Source: UBA668 sp041178405
GTDB lineage: Bacteria > Actinomycetota > Acidimicrobiia > Acidimicrobiales > Ilumatobacteraceae
Direction of reading: 5' to 3'
DNA length: 64,000 nt
Assembly (NCBI GenBank): GCA_041178405.1
Contig: JBEGVK010000042.1
Span: 1-64,000, forward strand
A program made the translations under genes and the position numbers. Below the pieces are notes generated by a model that made no database searches, was not told the DNA's origin, and worked only from the letters and a program-made list of their open reading frames with translations. Positions 34,329 through 42,805 of this stretch are shown piece after piece; the stretch's first letter is position 1; every line of letters begins with the position of its first letter.

Positions 34329-34753
34329 GCGGCCCGCAGCACCGACACGACGGCGGCAAGCACGCCGTTCACGAACCGCCCCGAGTCGTCGGTGCTGAAG
34401 CGCTTCGCCAGCTCGACCGCCTCGTCGAGCACCACGGCCACCGGCACCTCGGGTCGGCCAAGCAGCTCGAAGCAGGCGATGCGCAGCACGGTCCGGTCGA
34501 TGACCGGCATCCGATCGAGCGTCCACCCCCTCGCATGGTCGGCGATCGCCGCATCGATGCGTTCTTGGTGCAGCTCGACGCCAGCGACGAGCGACGCCGT
34601 CAGATCGTCTGGCGCGAGCACCTGCGATGCGAGCACCTCGCTGGGCGTGACTCCCTTCGTCTCTGCCTCGTAGAGCAGCAGCAGGGCGCGCTCGCGCGAG
34701 TCGGTGCGCTCGTCGCCCTCTCGGCGAGGAGTATGGGAGGGACGCCGGGCCAC
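34325..34753 (-). CDS. nusB: Transcription antitermination factor NusB
   Basis: Binds boxA RNA with NusE (S10) and promotes antitermination of rRNA operons. It has 142 residues, all-helical: SRERALLLLYEAE at the N-terminus, then MPVIDRTVLRIACFELL, then LDEAVELAKRFSTDDSGRF and VNGVLAAV. GTG start at 34753, four bases after the efp stop; no ribosome-binding site is obvious, so translational coupling to efp is likely. Confidence 0.96.
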   Translation of the reverse strand: MARRPSHTPRREGDERTDSRERALLLLYEAETKGVTPSEVLASQVLAPDDLTASLVAGVELHQERIDAAIADHARGWTLDRMPVIDRTVLRIACFELLGRPEVPVAVVLDEAVELAKRFSTDDSGRFVNGVLAAVVSVLRAA

Positions 34754-34757
34754 GTGG

Positions 34758-35321
34758 TCAGACGCGGGTGATGTAGTCGCCCGTACGCGTGTCGACCTTC
34801 ACGCGGTCGCCGACGTTGATGAAGAGCGGCACCTGCACCACCTTGCCGGTCTCGAGCGTCGCCGGCTTGCGAGCACCGCTGACGCGGTCGCCCTGCACGC
34901 CGGGCTCGGTGTCGGCAACCGCTAGCTCGACAGCGGCTGGGATTTCGACGGTGACAATCTCGCCATTGTAAAAGGCGATGATGGCTACCGAATTCTCGAT
35001 CATGTAATCGGCCGCATCGCCGAGCGCCGTCGGCGCAACGGTCTGCTGGTCGAAGCTCTCGAGATCCATGAACACGTAGTCGTCGCCGTCGCGGTAGAGG
35101 AACTGCATGTCCTTCTTCTCGAGCATCGCCTGCTCGACGCGGACACCGGCGTTGAACGTCCGGTCGAAGACGTTGCCCGTCTTCAGGTTGCGCAGTTTCG
35201 TGCGAACGAAGGCACCGCCCTTTCCGGGCTTGACGTGCTGGAACTCGACCACCTGGAACAGGCCGTTGTCGAGCTCGAGCGTGATGCCGTTCTTCAGGTC
35301 GTTGGTGGTGATGGCAGGCAC
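34758..35321 (-). CDS. efp: Elongation factor P
   Basis: Relieves ribosome stalling at consecutive prolines. It has 187 residues in three beta-barrel domains. The loop KPGKGGAFVRTKL carries the conserved Lys at the tip that contacts the P-site tRNA. Domain III ends with GDRVKVDTRTGDYITRV. GTG start at 35321 with AAGGA upstream; the first 28 bases overlap the end of the peptidase gene. The efp-nusB order is conserved across many bacteria. Confidence 0.97.
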   Translation of the reverse strand: MPAITTNDLKNGITLELDNGLFQVVEFQHVKPGKGGAFVRTKLRNLKTGNVFDRTFNAGVRVEQAMLEKKDMQFLYRDGDDYVFMDLESFDQQTVAPTALGDAADYMIENSVAIIAFYNGEIVTVEIPAAVELAVADTEPGVQGDRVSGARKPATLETGKVVQVPLFINVGDRVKVDTRTGDYITRV

Positions 35322-36406
35322 GGTGAATCCTTGGGGCTGGCAGTGAGGCGACGGGATCCGTCGGCGGTGACGAGCACCAGATCCTCGATCCGGACGCCAC
35401 CGAAGCCCTCACGATAGACCCCGGGCTCGACAGTCACGACGTCTCCGGGCTGGAGAACCGCCTCAGAGACCCGATTGAGGTACGGCTCCTCATGGATCAG
35501 CAGGCCCACCCCGTGGCCGGTGCCGTGCGAGAACCAGTCCCCCCGGCCGGCACGCTCGATCACCGAGCGGCACGCTGCATCGATGTGCCGGGCCGGCACC
35601 CCGGGGCCGACCGCATCGAGTCCGACCCGCTGCGATTCGAGCACGAGGGCATATGCATCGAGCTGCTCCTCGGACGGCTCGCCGATCACGAACGTGCGGG
35701 TCATGTCGCTGTGGTAGCCGTCAACGAGCGCGCCGACGTCGATGATGAGGGTGTCGCCCTCCTCGAGGCGACGCTGCGCAGGCCGGTGATGTGGCAGCGC
35801 TGCGTGGAGTGGGCCGGCAGCAACGATGGTCTCGTAGCTCGGGCCGGCGGCGCCCAGTTCGCGCATCCTGACCTCGAGCATGTTGCGGACTTCGACCTCT
35901 GTCACACCAGCCGTGATGCGGGGCGCGACATCAGCGAGCGCCCGGTCGGCGATGCCGCACGCTTCCTCGATGCGCTCGACTTCGGTGTGGTGCTTCGTGC
36001 GGCGGCCGGCCTCGACGAGTCCCCGCATCGCAGCGAACTGGACATTCGCTGCAGCAGTCCACCGCTGGTGCAGTGCAACCGACACATGCTCGGACTCGAA
36101 TCCCACCGGGCCGACGGCGGTGCGGCACCAGTCGGCGAGGAGATCGTGAAGCCCGGCCGCCGTCGGCGCCACACGGATGTCGACGTCGAGGCCGCAGGTG
36201 CTTGTCTGCTGGGCAGCCTGGACGCCATATCGCCCGTCGGTGAACAGCACGACGGCAGTTCCGTCGAGAGCTAGTACGCCGCTCGATCCGGTGAAGCCAC
36301 TGAGCCAGCGGACATTGGTGAGGTCGCTGACGAGCAGCGAGCCGACTTCCGCAGTGTCGGCGATCCGGGCACGAAGGTCGGCAAGACGCTGCTGGTGTGC
36401 GGTCAC
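35294..36406 (-). CDS. pepP: Xaa-Pro aminopeptidase (M24 family)
   Basis: A two-metal aminopeptidase that removes residues before proline. It has 370 residues. The N-terminal creatinase-like domain (1-130, LLVSDLTNVRWLSGFTGSSG) precedes the pita-bread catalytic domain with metal ligands in DVGALVDGYHSDMTRTF (two Asp), GTGHGVGLLIHEEP (His), VVTVEPGVY (Glu) and GVRIEDLVLV (Glu). The GTG at 36406 overlaps the aroQ stop (GTGA). Placement between aroQ and efp is the usual actinobacterial order. Confidence 0.94.
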   Translation of the reverse strand: MTAHQQRLADLRARIADTAEVGSLLVSDLTNVRWLSGFTGSSGVLALDGTAVVLFTDGRYGVQAAQQTSTCGLDVDIRVAPTAAGLHDLLADWCRTAVGPVGFESEHVSVALHQRWTAAANVQFAAMRGLVEAGRRTKHHTEVERIEEACGIADRALADVAPRITAGVTEVEVRNMLEVRMRELGAAGPSYETIVAAGPLHAALPHHRPAQRRLEEGDTLIIDVGALVDGYHSDMTRTFVIGEPSEEQLDAYALVLESQRVGLDAVGPGVPARHIDAACRSVIERAGRGDWFSHGTGHGVGLLIHEEPYLNRVSEAVLQPGDVVTVEPGVYREGFGGVRIEDLVLVTADGSRRLTASPKDSPCLPSPPTT

Positions 36407-36849
36407 CGCCGGCCCTCGCCCAGACGACGCGCCACCGCAGCGATCGCCAGTTCGTAGCCGTGCATCCCGAGGCCCGCGATCGAGCCACTCGCCACCGGCG
36501 CGACGACACTCGTGTGCCGCCACGGCTCTCGGGCGTTCGGGTTCGAGATGTGCACCTCTACGACCGGTCCCTCGAATGCCGCAAGCGCGTCGTGAATCGA
36601 CCATGCATAGTGCGTGAATGCCCCTGGGTTGATGACAATGGCGGCTGCCCTGCCACGCGCCCCGTGAATCGCATCGACGAGCTCCCCCTCGTGGTTGGTC
36701 TGGAATGCCTCGAGGTCGTGTCCGAGCGCCGCAGCCGCGACTCGGGCGCAGGCCACGTAGTCGTCGAGCGTCGAGGTGCCGTAGACATCCGGCTCTCGCT
36801 GGCCGAGCAGGTTCAGGTTCGGGCCGTGAAGCAGGGCGATGAGTGCCAC
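36403..36849 (-). CDS. aroQ: 3-dehydroquinate dehydratase, type II
   Basis: Third step of the shikimate pathway. About 148 residues with the type II features: HGPNLNLLGQREPDVYG, the flexible loop with Tyr, NHEGELVDAIHGA, NPGAFTHYAWSIHDAL and VHISNPNAREPWRHTSVV (catalytic His region). GTG 36849 gives the best N-terminus and lies six bases after GAGACT, a possible -10; GTG 36855 is the alternative start. It is separated from the aro cluster by a GNAT gene. Confidence 0.95.
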   Translation of the reverse strand: MALIALLHGPNLNLLGQREPDVYGTSTLDDYVACARVAAAALGHDLEAFQTNHEGELVDAIHGARGRAAAIVINPGAFTHYAWSIHDALAAFEGPVVEVHISNPNAREPWRHTSVVAPVASGSIAGLGMHGYELAIAAVARRLGEGRR

Positions 36850-36904
36850 GCCCACAGTCTCTCATCTCGCCGCCGTGATTCGGCGCTGCCCGCCGACGGC
36901 CGAG

Positions 36905-37513
36905 TCAACCGCTCTCGCGCAGCGCCCAGCCGGCACGGTCCAGTGCATAGAGCACATGCCGGCAGCCGTGCCAGTGTCCGAGCAACGGGTGGTCGAAATC
37001 GCGTTCAGGGCGGTGCGTGAGGCCGATTCGCTCCATGACCCGGCGCGACCGATCGTTGCCGACCGTCGTGAACGAGACGATCTCATCGGCTGGAAGGTCG
37101 AGTCTGGAGAATCCGAAGCCGAGCGCGGCCGTTGCTGCCTCCGAAGCGAAGCCGTAGCCCCAGTGTCGCCGCGCCAGTCGCCAGCCGACCTCGACGATCG
37201 GCGCGCTCGCCCACGACGGCGTCGACAGCCCGACGAACCCGATGAACTGCGAGGTGTCGGCTCGCTCCACCGCCCAGAGCCCGTATCCATGCTGCACCCA
37301 CGCCGACCGGATGCGATCGACCATCTCGTCGCTCTGCTGCGCAGTCAGCGTCGAGGGGAAGTGCCGCATCACCTCGGCATCGGCGTTGAGCTCGGCGAAT
37401 GGGACCCGATCACCGTTGGTCCAGTCGCGCATCACCAGTCGTGTGGTCAGCAGTCGTGGAACATGCCCGTCATCGGCCGATGCGTCGGCACCACTCACTG
37501 AGCCCACCTGCAA
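36905..37513 (-). CDS. GNAT family N-acetyltransferase (RimJ/RimL type)
   Basis: About 202 residues of the GNAT fold: LLTTRLVMRDWTNGDRVPFAE at the start of the domain, IGFVGLS, EVGWRLARRHWGYGFASEA (acetyl-CoA pyrophosphate loop) and TTVGNDRSRRVMERIGL. RimJ/RimL-like members acetylate protein N-termini or small amines; the substrate here is unknown. A TTG at 37513 or GTG codons at 37507 and 37498 may be the true start. It is inserted between aroB and aroQ, 3 bases after aroB, and is not part of the usual aro order. Confidence 0.85.
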   Translation of the reverse strand: MQVGSVSGADASADDGHVPRLLTTRLVMRDWTNGDRVPFAELNADAEVMRHFPSTLTAQQSDEMVDRIRSAWVQHGYGLWAVERADTSQFIGFVGLSTPSWASAPIVEVGWRLARRHWGYGFASEAATAALGFGFSRLDLPADEIVSFTTVGNDRSRRVMERIGLTHRPERDFDHPLLGHWHGCRHVLYALDRAGWALRESG

Positions 37514-37516
37514 CCC

Positions 37517-38560
37517 TTACGGACGGTGGAGCGCAGCAGCGAGGTCGTCGAGGGCCGACCGTGCAACTGCTGACGCAACGCCGGTCACCACCTCCACGCC
37601 TGCAGGACCGTCGAGGACGAACGTCAGGCCATCGGAGAGCACCTTCTTGTCGTGGCCCATCAATCGCACGAGTTCGGCATGGTCGACGCCGGGTGGCAAC
37701 GACGTCGCGAGACCGTAGACATCGGCGACGACCCGGTAGTGATCGGCAACGCGGGTGTCGCTGATCCGCCCAAGCCGGTGGGCGACATGGGCGGCGTACA
37801 CGAGTCCGACTGCGACGGCCTCGCCGTGGGCCATGGCGTGGTCCGTGGCCGTCTCGAGCGCGTGGGCAAGCGTGTGGCCGTAGTTCAGCAGTGCCCGACG
37901 GCCGCCTTCGCGCTCGTCGGCCGACACGACGTCGGCCTTGATCTGCACACAGCGGGCGATGCGCGCCGACTCGTCCATCGAGAGCAGGTCGTCACCCGTG
38001 AGGAAGTGGTACTTCGCCATCTCGCCACGGCCGCAGCGCACTTCTCGGGCTGGCAGGGTGGACAGCGCATCGAGATCGCAGATCACCCCGCTCGGCTGCC
38101 AGAACGCGCCGATCAGGTTCTTCCCGCCGAGGCCGCCGTCCCCTGCCGGAAGGTTCACCCCCGTCTTTCCGCCGATGGCAGCATCGACCATCCCGAGCAG
38201 CGTGGTCGCCACATGCACTACCGGCACGCCGCGGTGCCATACCGACGCAGCGAACCCGGCGACGTCGGTCACCATGCCGCCGCCGACCGCCACCACCGCA
38301 TCGGCACGAGTGAGCCCCATTGCTGCGAATCGACGGCACAGCGCCTCGACCCCGTCGAGTGTCTTGTGATCCTCGCCCTCGCCGATGTCGATCCGCTCGA
38401 ACGGCAGACCGGGATCGACATCGAACGGGATCGACGCCTGGCCGACCACGGCGACTCTACGAGCCCCCTCGGGCAGCAGGCGACGAAGTTCGACACGCGC
38501 CCCATGGCCCACGACCACGTCGTACGACCGCTCGCCGAGCGGGACACGCACGGTGATCAC
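37517..38560 (-). CDS. aroB: 3-dehydroquinate synthase
   Basis: Second step of the shikimate pathway, NAD- and metal-dependent. It has 347 residues: GEGEDHKTLDGVEAL, VVAVGGGMVTDVAGFAASVW (NAD loop), TTLLGMVDAAIGGKTGVNLP, KNLIGAFWQP and NYGHTLAHALE (metal-binding His). The GTG start at 38560 overlaps the aroK stop (GTGA). Confidence 0.97.
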   Translation of the reverse strand: MITVRVPLGERSYDVVVGHGARVELRRLLPEGARRVAVVGQASIPFDVDPGLPFERIDIGEGEDHKTLDGVEALCRRFAAMGLTRADAVVAVGGGMVTDVAGFAASVWHRGVPVVHVATTLLGMVDAAIGGKTGVNLPAGDGGLGGKNLIGAFWQPSGVICDLDALSTLPAREVRCGRGEMAKYHFLTGDDLLSMDESARIARCVQIKADVVSADEREGGRRALLNYGHTLAHALETATDHAMAHGEAVAVGLVYAAHVAHRLGRISDTRVADHYRVVADVYGLATSLPPGVDHAELVRLMGHDKKVLSDGLTFVLDGPAGVEVVTGVASAVARSALDDLAAALHRP

Positions 38561-39078
38561 CGCAGCACCGCCTCGACGACGTCGGAGACAGATCGCTGGT
38601 CGACGCGCACAATGGCATCGGCGACGCTGCGGTACAGGGCCTCGCGCTCGACGCACATGCGCTGCAACGTACCCTCTGCGTCGCCGTCGAGCAGCGGTCT
38701 GCTCCCGGCGCCGCCCGACGACGCTCGCAGGCGCTCGGCAAGTGTCGATGGCTCGGCGCTCAGCCAGACCACCCGTGCCGCCGCTCCCTCGAGGAGTGTG
38801 CGATTGCGCTCGGCGAGCACGACGCCGCCGCCCGTGGCGATCACGGCCGGCGGCTCGGATTCCAGTGCGACTGCCAGCGCGGCTGACTCCCTCGCACGGA
38901 AGGACGCCTCTCCTTCTGTGGCGAAGATCTCGCGCACGCTCCGGCCCGCGTCATGCTCGACTGCGGCGTCGGTGTCGATCAGGACTCGACCGAGACGCTC
39001 GGCGACGATTCGACCGATGGTGCTCTTCCCTACCCCCATCATCCCGACGAGCACGAGGTGCTGGTCGGCGCGTATCAC
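38557..39078 (-). CDS. aroK: Shikimate kinase
   Basis: Phosphorylates shikimate. It has 173 residues: Walker A GMMGVGKST, the shikimate-binding Asp in LIDTDAAVE, the substrate-binding Arg in FRARE, the ATGGGVV motif, and the lid Arg in SRPLL. ATG 39078 overlaps the aroC stop (ATGA). aroC-aroK-aroB are thus chained by 4-base overlaps. Confidence 0.97.
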   Translation of the reverse strand: MIRADQHLVLVGMMGVGKSTIGRIVAERLGRVLIDTDAAVEHDAGRSVREIFATEGEASFRARESAALAVALESEPPAVIATGGGVVLAERNRTLLEGAAARVVWLSAEPSTLAERLRASSGGAGSRPLLDGDAEGTLQRMCVEREALYRSVADAIVRVDQRSVSDVVEAVLR

Positions 39079-40235
39079 GGCAGCGTGGCGGCGAAGGACT
39101 GCGCGTTGCGGACGAATTCGTCCACGCTGTCGCCGCCGAACTTGCGCTGCGCCTCTGCGGCCAGCACGAGGGCGACCATTGTCTCGGCAACCACGCCGGC
39201 TGCGGGCACTGCGGTGACGTCGGTCCGCTCCTTGAAGCTGACCGTCGCCTCCTTGGTGACCACGTCGACGGTCTTCAGCGTCGGGCGATTCAGGGTGGCG
39301 AGCGGTTTCATCGCAGCACGCACCACGAGGAGTCCGCCCGTGGTCATGCCACCCTCGGTGCCGCCTGCCAGCGAGGTCTCACGCACATAGTCGCCGGCGT
39401 CCTCGTCCCACGCGATCGAGTCGTGGGCGGCACTGCCGCGTCGCCCGGCCACCTCGAAACCGTCGCCGATCTCCACTCCCTTGACCGCCTGGATGCTCAT
39501 CACCGCCTGCGCAAGGGCTGCGTCGATCTTGCGATCCCAGTGCACGTGGCTGCCGAGTCCGACCGGGACGCCGTAGCCGAGGACCTCCACCACCCCTCCG
39601 AGAGAATCACCGTCCTTCGCCGCAGCCTTCACCTCGGCGACCATCGCCTCCGATGCGACGGCGTCGAAGCAGCGCACCTCGTCGGCATCGACCGCCGGGA
39701 GGTCGGCGGGCACAGGTCGGGGGCCGCTGCTGCGCGCCGCCCCCATCTGGACCACGTGCGACAGCACTGTGGTGCCGAGATGAGCGAGGAGCAGCTTTGC
39801 CAGAGCGCCAGCTGCGACCCGAGCTGCGGTCTCCCGCGCACTTGCCCGCTCGAGCACGTCGCGGGCGTCGTCGAACCCGTACTTCTGCATTCCCACCAGA
39901 TCGGCGTGACCCGGCCTGACCTGCGTCAGCGGCTCCTTGGTTGCGCCGGGCGCAGGCGACATCTCCTCGTGCCACCTGTCGCTGCGAAACCACTCGGTGT
40001 TCTTGATCTCGATCGCAACAGGCGAGCCGAGCGTGCGTCCGTGCCGGACACCGCCGACCAAGGTCACCTCGTCCTGCTCGAATCGCTGGCGCGGGCCACG
40101 CCCGTACCCGAGTCGGCGTCGGCCGAGCTCGGCCTGGATGTCGTCGACCGTGACCTTCAGGCCGGCGGGCAGTCCCTCGACCACGACGACCAGCGCCTGG
40201 CCATGTGACTCGCCGGCGGTGAGGTAGCGCAGCAT
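39075..40235 (-). CDS. aroC: Chorismate synthase
   Basis: Last shikimate-pathway step, FMN-dependent. It has 386 residues: MLRYLTAGESHGQALVVVVE start, GRRRLGYGRGPRQRFEQD, RPGHADLVGMQKYGFDDARD, ERASARETAARVAAGALAK and GGTEGGMTTGG. The ATG at 40235 gives the family N-terminus. It lies seven bases after TAGCCT, so it may have its own leaderless promoter within the operon. Confidence 0.97.
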   Translation of the reverse strand: MLRYLTAGESHGQALVVVVEGLPAGLKVTVDDIQAELGRRRLGYGRGPRQRFEQDEVTLVGGVRHGRTLGSPVAIEIKNTEWFRSDRWHEEMSPAPGATKEPLTQVRPGHADLVGMQKYGFDDARDVLERASARETAARVAAGALAKLLLAHLGTTVLSHVVQMGAARSSGPRPVPADLPAVDADEVRCFDAVASEAMVAEVKAAAKDGDSLGGVVEVLGYGVPVGLGSHVHWDRKIDAALAQAVMSIQAVKGVEIGDGFEVAGRRGSAAHDSIAWDEDAGDYVRETSLAGGTEGGMTTGGLLVVRAAMKPLATLNRPTLKTVDVVTKEATVSFKERTDVTAVPAAGVVAETMVALVLAAEAQRKFGGDSVDEFVRNAQSFAATLP

Positions 40236-40242
40236 CGGCAGC

Positions 40243-40248
40243 AGGCTA
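40243..40248 (-). promoter_or_regulatory. Candidate -10 box (TAGCCT) for aroC overlapping the aroE stop codon
   Basis: TAGCCT at 40248-40243 lies seven bases before the aroC ATG. Its first three bases are the TAG stop of aroE, so an internal promoter would start exactly where aroE translation ends. Confidence 0.45.
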
Positions 40249-41160
40249 CTGGCGGCGCGCGTCGAGTTCCCGCTGCGCGAGGTGGTGCTCGGCGGCTGCG
40301 GCCATCGTGGCCGCGTCGGGTCGCCGGCCGTGCCACAGTTCCTGCTGCAGCACCGCCTGGTGCACGAGCATGCCGAGGCCGTCGACGGTGACGGCACCCG
40401 CCCGCTCGGCTGCGGCGAGCAGCACCGTGCGACGCGGGTGGTAGACGATGTCGACCACGACCTGGCCGGAGTGCAGGGCAGCGGGATCCACTGCGAGCGC
40501 CGCTCGCTCGGCGGCTGAGCCGCTCGGGGCGTCGGCGGCTGCGACACCCATGCCGAGGGATGTGGCATTGACGACGATGTCGGCAGCGCGCACTGCATCA
40601 GTGCCGTCGCCATCCCCGACAACCCGGGCTGCCACGCCCAGCGATGCGACGATGGCAGCCGCGGCCTCGGCGCCCTGCAGCGTCCGATTGCGCACCGCGA
40701 TCTCGCCTGCGCCGCTGCGTGCAAGCGCATCGGCAATGGCGCGGGCTGCCCCGCCGCCGCCGATCAGGACAACTGCCGCACCGGCGACTCCGATGCCCGC
40801 AGCGGCGAGTGAGGCCACCAGTCCTGCGCCGTCGGTGCTGTGTCCCTCGAGCACGCCGTCGCTGCCGACTGCGACGGTGTTGACACTTCTCAGCGTTGCT
40901 GCGGAGGGACTGAGGCGACCTCGCTCGGCGAGGAACTCGGCAGCCGCCTCCTTGTGCGGCATGGTGACGCTCAGCCCGCGCAGTCCGAGCGCCGACATCC
41001 CAGCGAGCGCGTCAGCGACGTGTCCAGGCCCGACATCGAGCGCGACGTACACCCAGTCGAGACCGAGCTGGACAAAGGCCGCATTGTGCAGCGCCGGCGA
41101 GAGGCTGTGCGACACCGGATGGCCGATCACTGCCGCCACTCGCGTGGCACCTGAGATCAC
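40246..41160 (-). CDS. aroE: Shikimate dehydrogenase
   Basis: Reduces 3-dehydroshikimate with NADPH. It has 304 residues, somewhat longer than the usual 270-290 because of Ala-rich loops in the C-terminal half. GHPVSHSLSPALHNAAF binds shikimate, VTMPHKEA carries the catalytic Lys, NTVAVGSDGVLEGHSTDGAG the catalytic Asp region, and VLIGGGGAARAIADAL the NADP loop. GTG 41160 overlaps the mltG stop (GTGA). Confidence 0.96.
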   Translation of the reverse strand: MISGATRVAAVIGHPVSHSLSPALHNAAFVQLGLDWVYVALDVGPGHVADALAGMSALGLRGLSVTMPHKEAAAEFLAERGRLSPSAATLRSVNTVAVGSDGVLEGHSTDGAGLVASLAAAGIGVAGAAVVLIGGGGAARAIADALARSGAGEIAVRNRTLQGAEAAAAIVASLGVAARVVGDGDGTDAVRAADIVVNATSLGMGVAAADAPSGSAAERAALAVDPAALHSGQVVVDIVYHPRRTVLLAAAERAGAVTVDGLGMLVHQAVLQQELWHGRRPDAATMAAAAEHHLAQRELDARRQ

Positions 41161-42323
41161 AGCAGGCCCTTCTCGCGAGCGATCACGATGTTGGCCTCGT
41201 GCTGCTCGAGCGTCGCAGCGAACGCATGACGGCCGTCGTCGTCGATGAGCACGTAGAAGAGGTAGACGCACGGCACGTCGTCGTCGAGATCGACACAGAG
41301 TGGATCGCCGAGCGAGGGGTTCGGCGCTGGGTTGAGCGCCGCTGCGATTGACGCGCGGCCAGGATTGGTGATGGGGGTCGGAGGCAGGCCCTTGTAGAGA
41401 TAGGTGTTGTAGGGCGAATCGATCTCCTTGAGCGCGCCGAAGTCGAGCGACTCGTCCTGCTGGTAATAGAGCGAGGCATCGATCTGCAAGAGCATGTCCA
41501 TCGCAAGCCGGTTGTAGATGACGCGGGCGATCTTCGGACGGTCCTCCTCGACTCGCGCTTCCCGCTCGATGAGGCTGGCGACGATGAGCACCTGGTACGG
41601 CGTGAGTCCGAGCCGTGCGGCACCGAGCTCGAGATCCTCCTGGGCCCCGACCCGCTCCATCAGGCTGACCATCCGCTGGAGCACCTGGCGAGTCGACTCG
41701 CCGTTGGACACCTGGTAGGTGTCGGGGAACAGCATTCCCTCGAGGGTGTTCACGCCGTCCGGCTGGAACTTCGAGCGCACCGTGCCGTCGGTGGCCGCCG
41801 ACCCGAACATCGATGCCCGCAGCCGCGGCACGCGCTCCTCCAGTCGCCCGGCCATCTGCTCGAGCGTGTAGCCCTCGGGGAACGTGACATTCGTGAATGT
41901 CTCCGCTGGCGGGGTGCCGAGGGCAGCCATGACGTTGCCCATGTGGTCGAGTGGACGTATGCGGTAATAGCCCGGCGTCAACTCGAGGCCGCCCTTCCAG
42001 TCGACGTACCACTCGAAGGTCTCGGCGTCGCTGACAAGTCCCTGCTCGTGCAGCCTGAGCGCCACCGACTCGAGGGTGTCGTCTGCCAGCACGGTGAAGT
42101 TCTCGTACAGGCCGGGGTCACCAGCCGGATTGAGCCGCTCGGTGAGCCGGTACCACGACAGTCCCGTCGACACGATGGCCGCGAGGCCGACGAGCAGCGC
42201 GATCCAGACGACCCACCGCACGGGCCGGAACGAGCGGCGAGTTGGCTCGACGACCACACCGCCCGTTGCGTCAGGGTCGTCCCAGGGGTCGGCGTGCCAG
42301 CGCGACTCGTCGACGTGGGTCAT
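41157..42323 (-). CDS. mltG: Endolytic murein transglycosylase MltG
   Basis: Cleaves nascent glycan strands in peptidoglycan, setting their length. It has 388 residues. A cytoplasmic N-terminus (1-35) is followed by one membrane helix (about 36-55, VVWIALLVGLAAIVSTGLSW), a LysM-like region and the YceG domain with FPEGYTLEQMA, EGMLFPDTYQV, VASLIEREA (catalytic Glu) and ARVIYNRL. ATG 42323 overlaps the ruvX stop. alaS-ruvX-mltG-aroE is a conserved actinobacterial order. Confidence 0.95.
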   Translation of the reverse strand: MTHVDESRWHADPWDDPDATGGVVVEPTRRSFRPVRWVVWIALLVGLAAIVSTGLSWYRLTERLNPAGDPGLYENFTVLADDTLESVALRLHEQGLVSDAETFEWYVDWKGGLELTPGYYRIRPLDHMGNVMAALGTPPAETFTNVTFPEGYTLEQMAGRLEERVPRLRASMFGSAATDGTVRSKFQPDGVNTLEGMLFPDTYQVSNGESTRQVLQRMVSLMERVGAQEDLELGAARLGLTPYQVLIVASLIEREARVEEDRPKIARVIYNRLAMDMLLQIDASLYYQQDESLDFGALKEIDSPYNTYLYKGLPPTPITNPGRASIAAALNPAPNPSLGDPLCVDLDDDVPCVYLFYVLIDDDGRHAFAATLEQHEANIVIAREKGLL

Positions 42324-42763
42324 GGCTGAGCCGCTCGATCAGGCAGGCCGGGGCGCCCGCCGTCGAGCCAGTGCTGCAGCATCACGGCCGCCGCAACCTT
42401 GTCGATCGAGCCCCGCTGATCGCGTGCGCGCGTCCCGGCAGCGCGCATCGCCTGCTGCGCGGTGACCGTGGTCCGGCGCTCGTCGAAGGTGAGGACGGGC
42501 ACATCAACCACGGTAGCCAACGCTTCCGACTCAGCGACGGCAGCGCGAGCCGCCGGACCCATCGAGCCGTCCATGTTCAGCGGCAGTCCGACGACCACCA
42601 CCTCGGCCTCCTCCTCGGCGACGAGAACGGCGATGGCGCGGTGGTCGCGCTGTGTCGAGCCCGAGCGCTGCAGGACAACGAGAGGCGAGGCGAGCGTCCC
42701 GCTTCGATCACTCACTGCGACCCCCACACGCCGCGTTCCGAGGTCGATCCCGAGTGCCCTCAT
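42320..42763 (-). CDS. ruvX: Holliday junction resolvase-like protein RuvX/YqgF
   Basis: An RNase H-fold nuclease family member linked to pre-16S rRNA 5'-end processing in E. coli and to recombination. It has 147 residues: ALGIDLGTRRVGVAVSD (first acidic residue), VVVGLPLNMDGSMGPAA, VLTFDERRTTVTA (second) and GSIDKVAAAVMLQHWLD (third). It lies 42 bases after alaS and overlaps mltG. Confidence 0.95.
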   Translation of the reverse strand: MRALGIDLGTRRVGVAVSDRSGTLASPLVVLQRSGSTQRDHRAIAVLVAEEEAEVVVVGLPLNMDGSMGPAARAAVAESEALATVVDVPVLTFDERRTTVTAQQAMRAAGTRARDQRGSIDKVAAAVMLQHWLDGGRPGLPDRAAQP

Positions 42764-42805
42764 CGGCTCTCGCTCACGCTGAGCTTCCCTGGTCGCCCGT
42801 GCATG

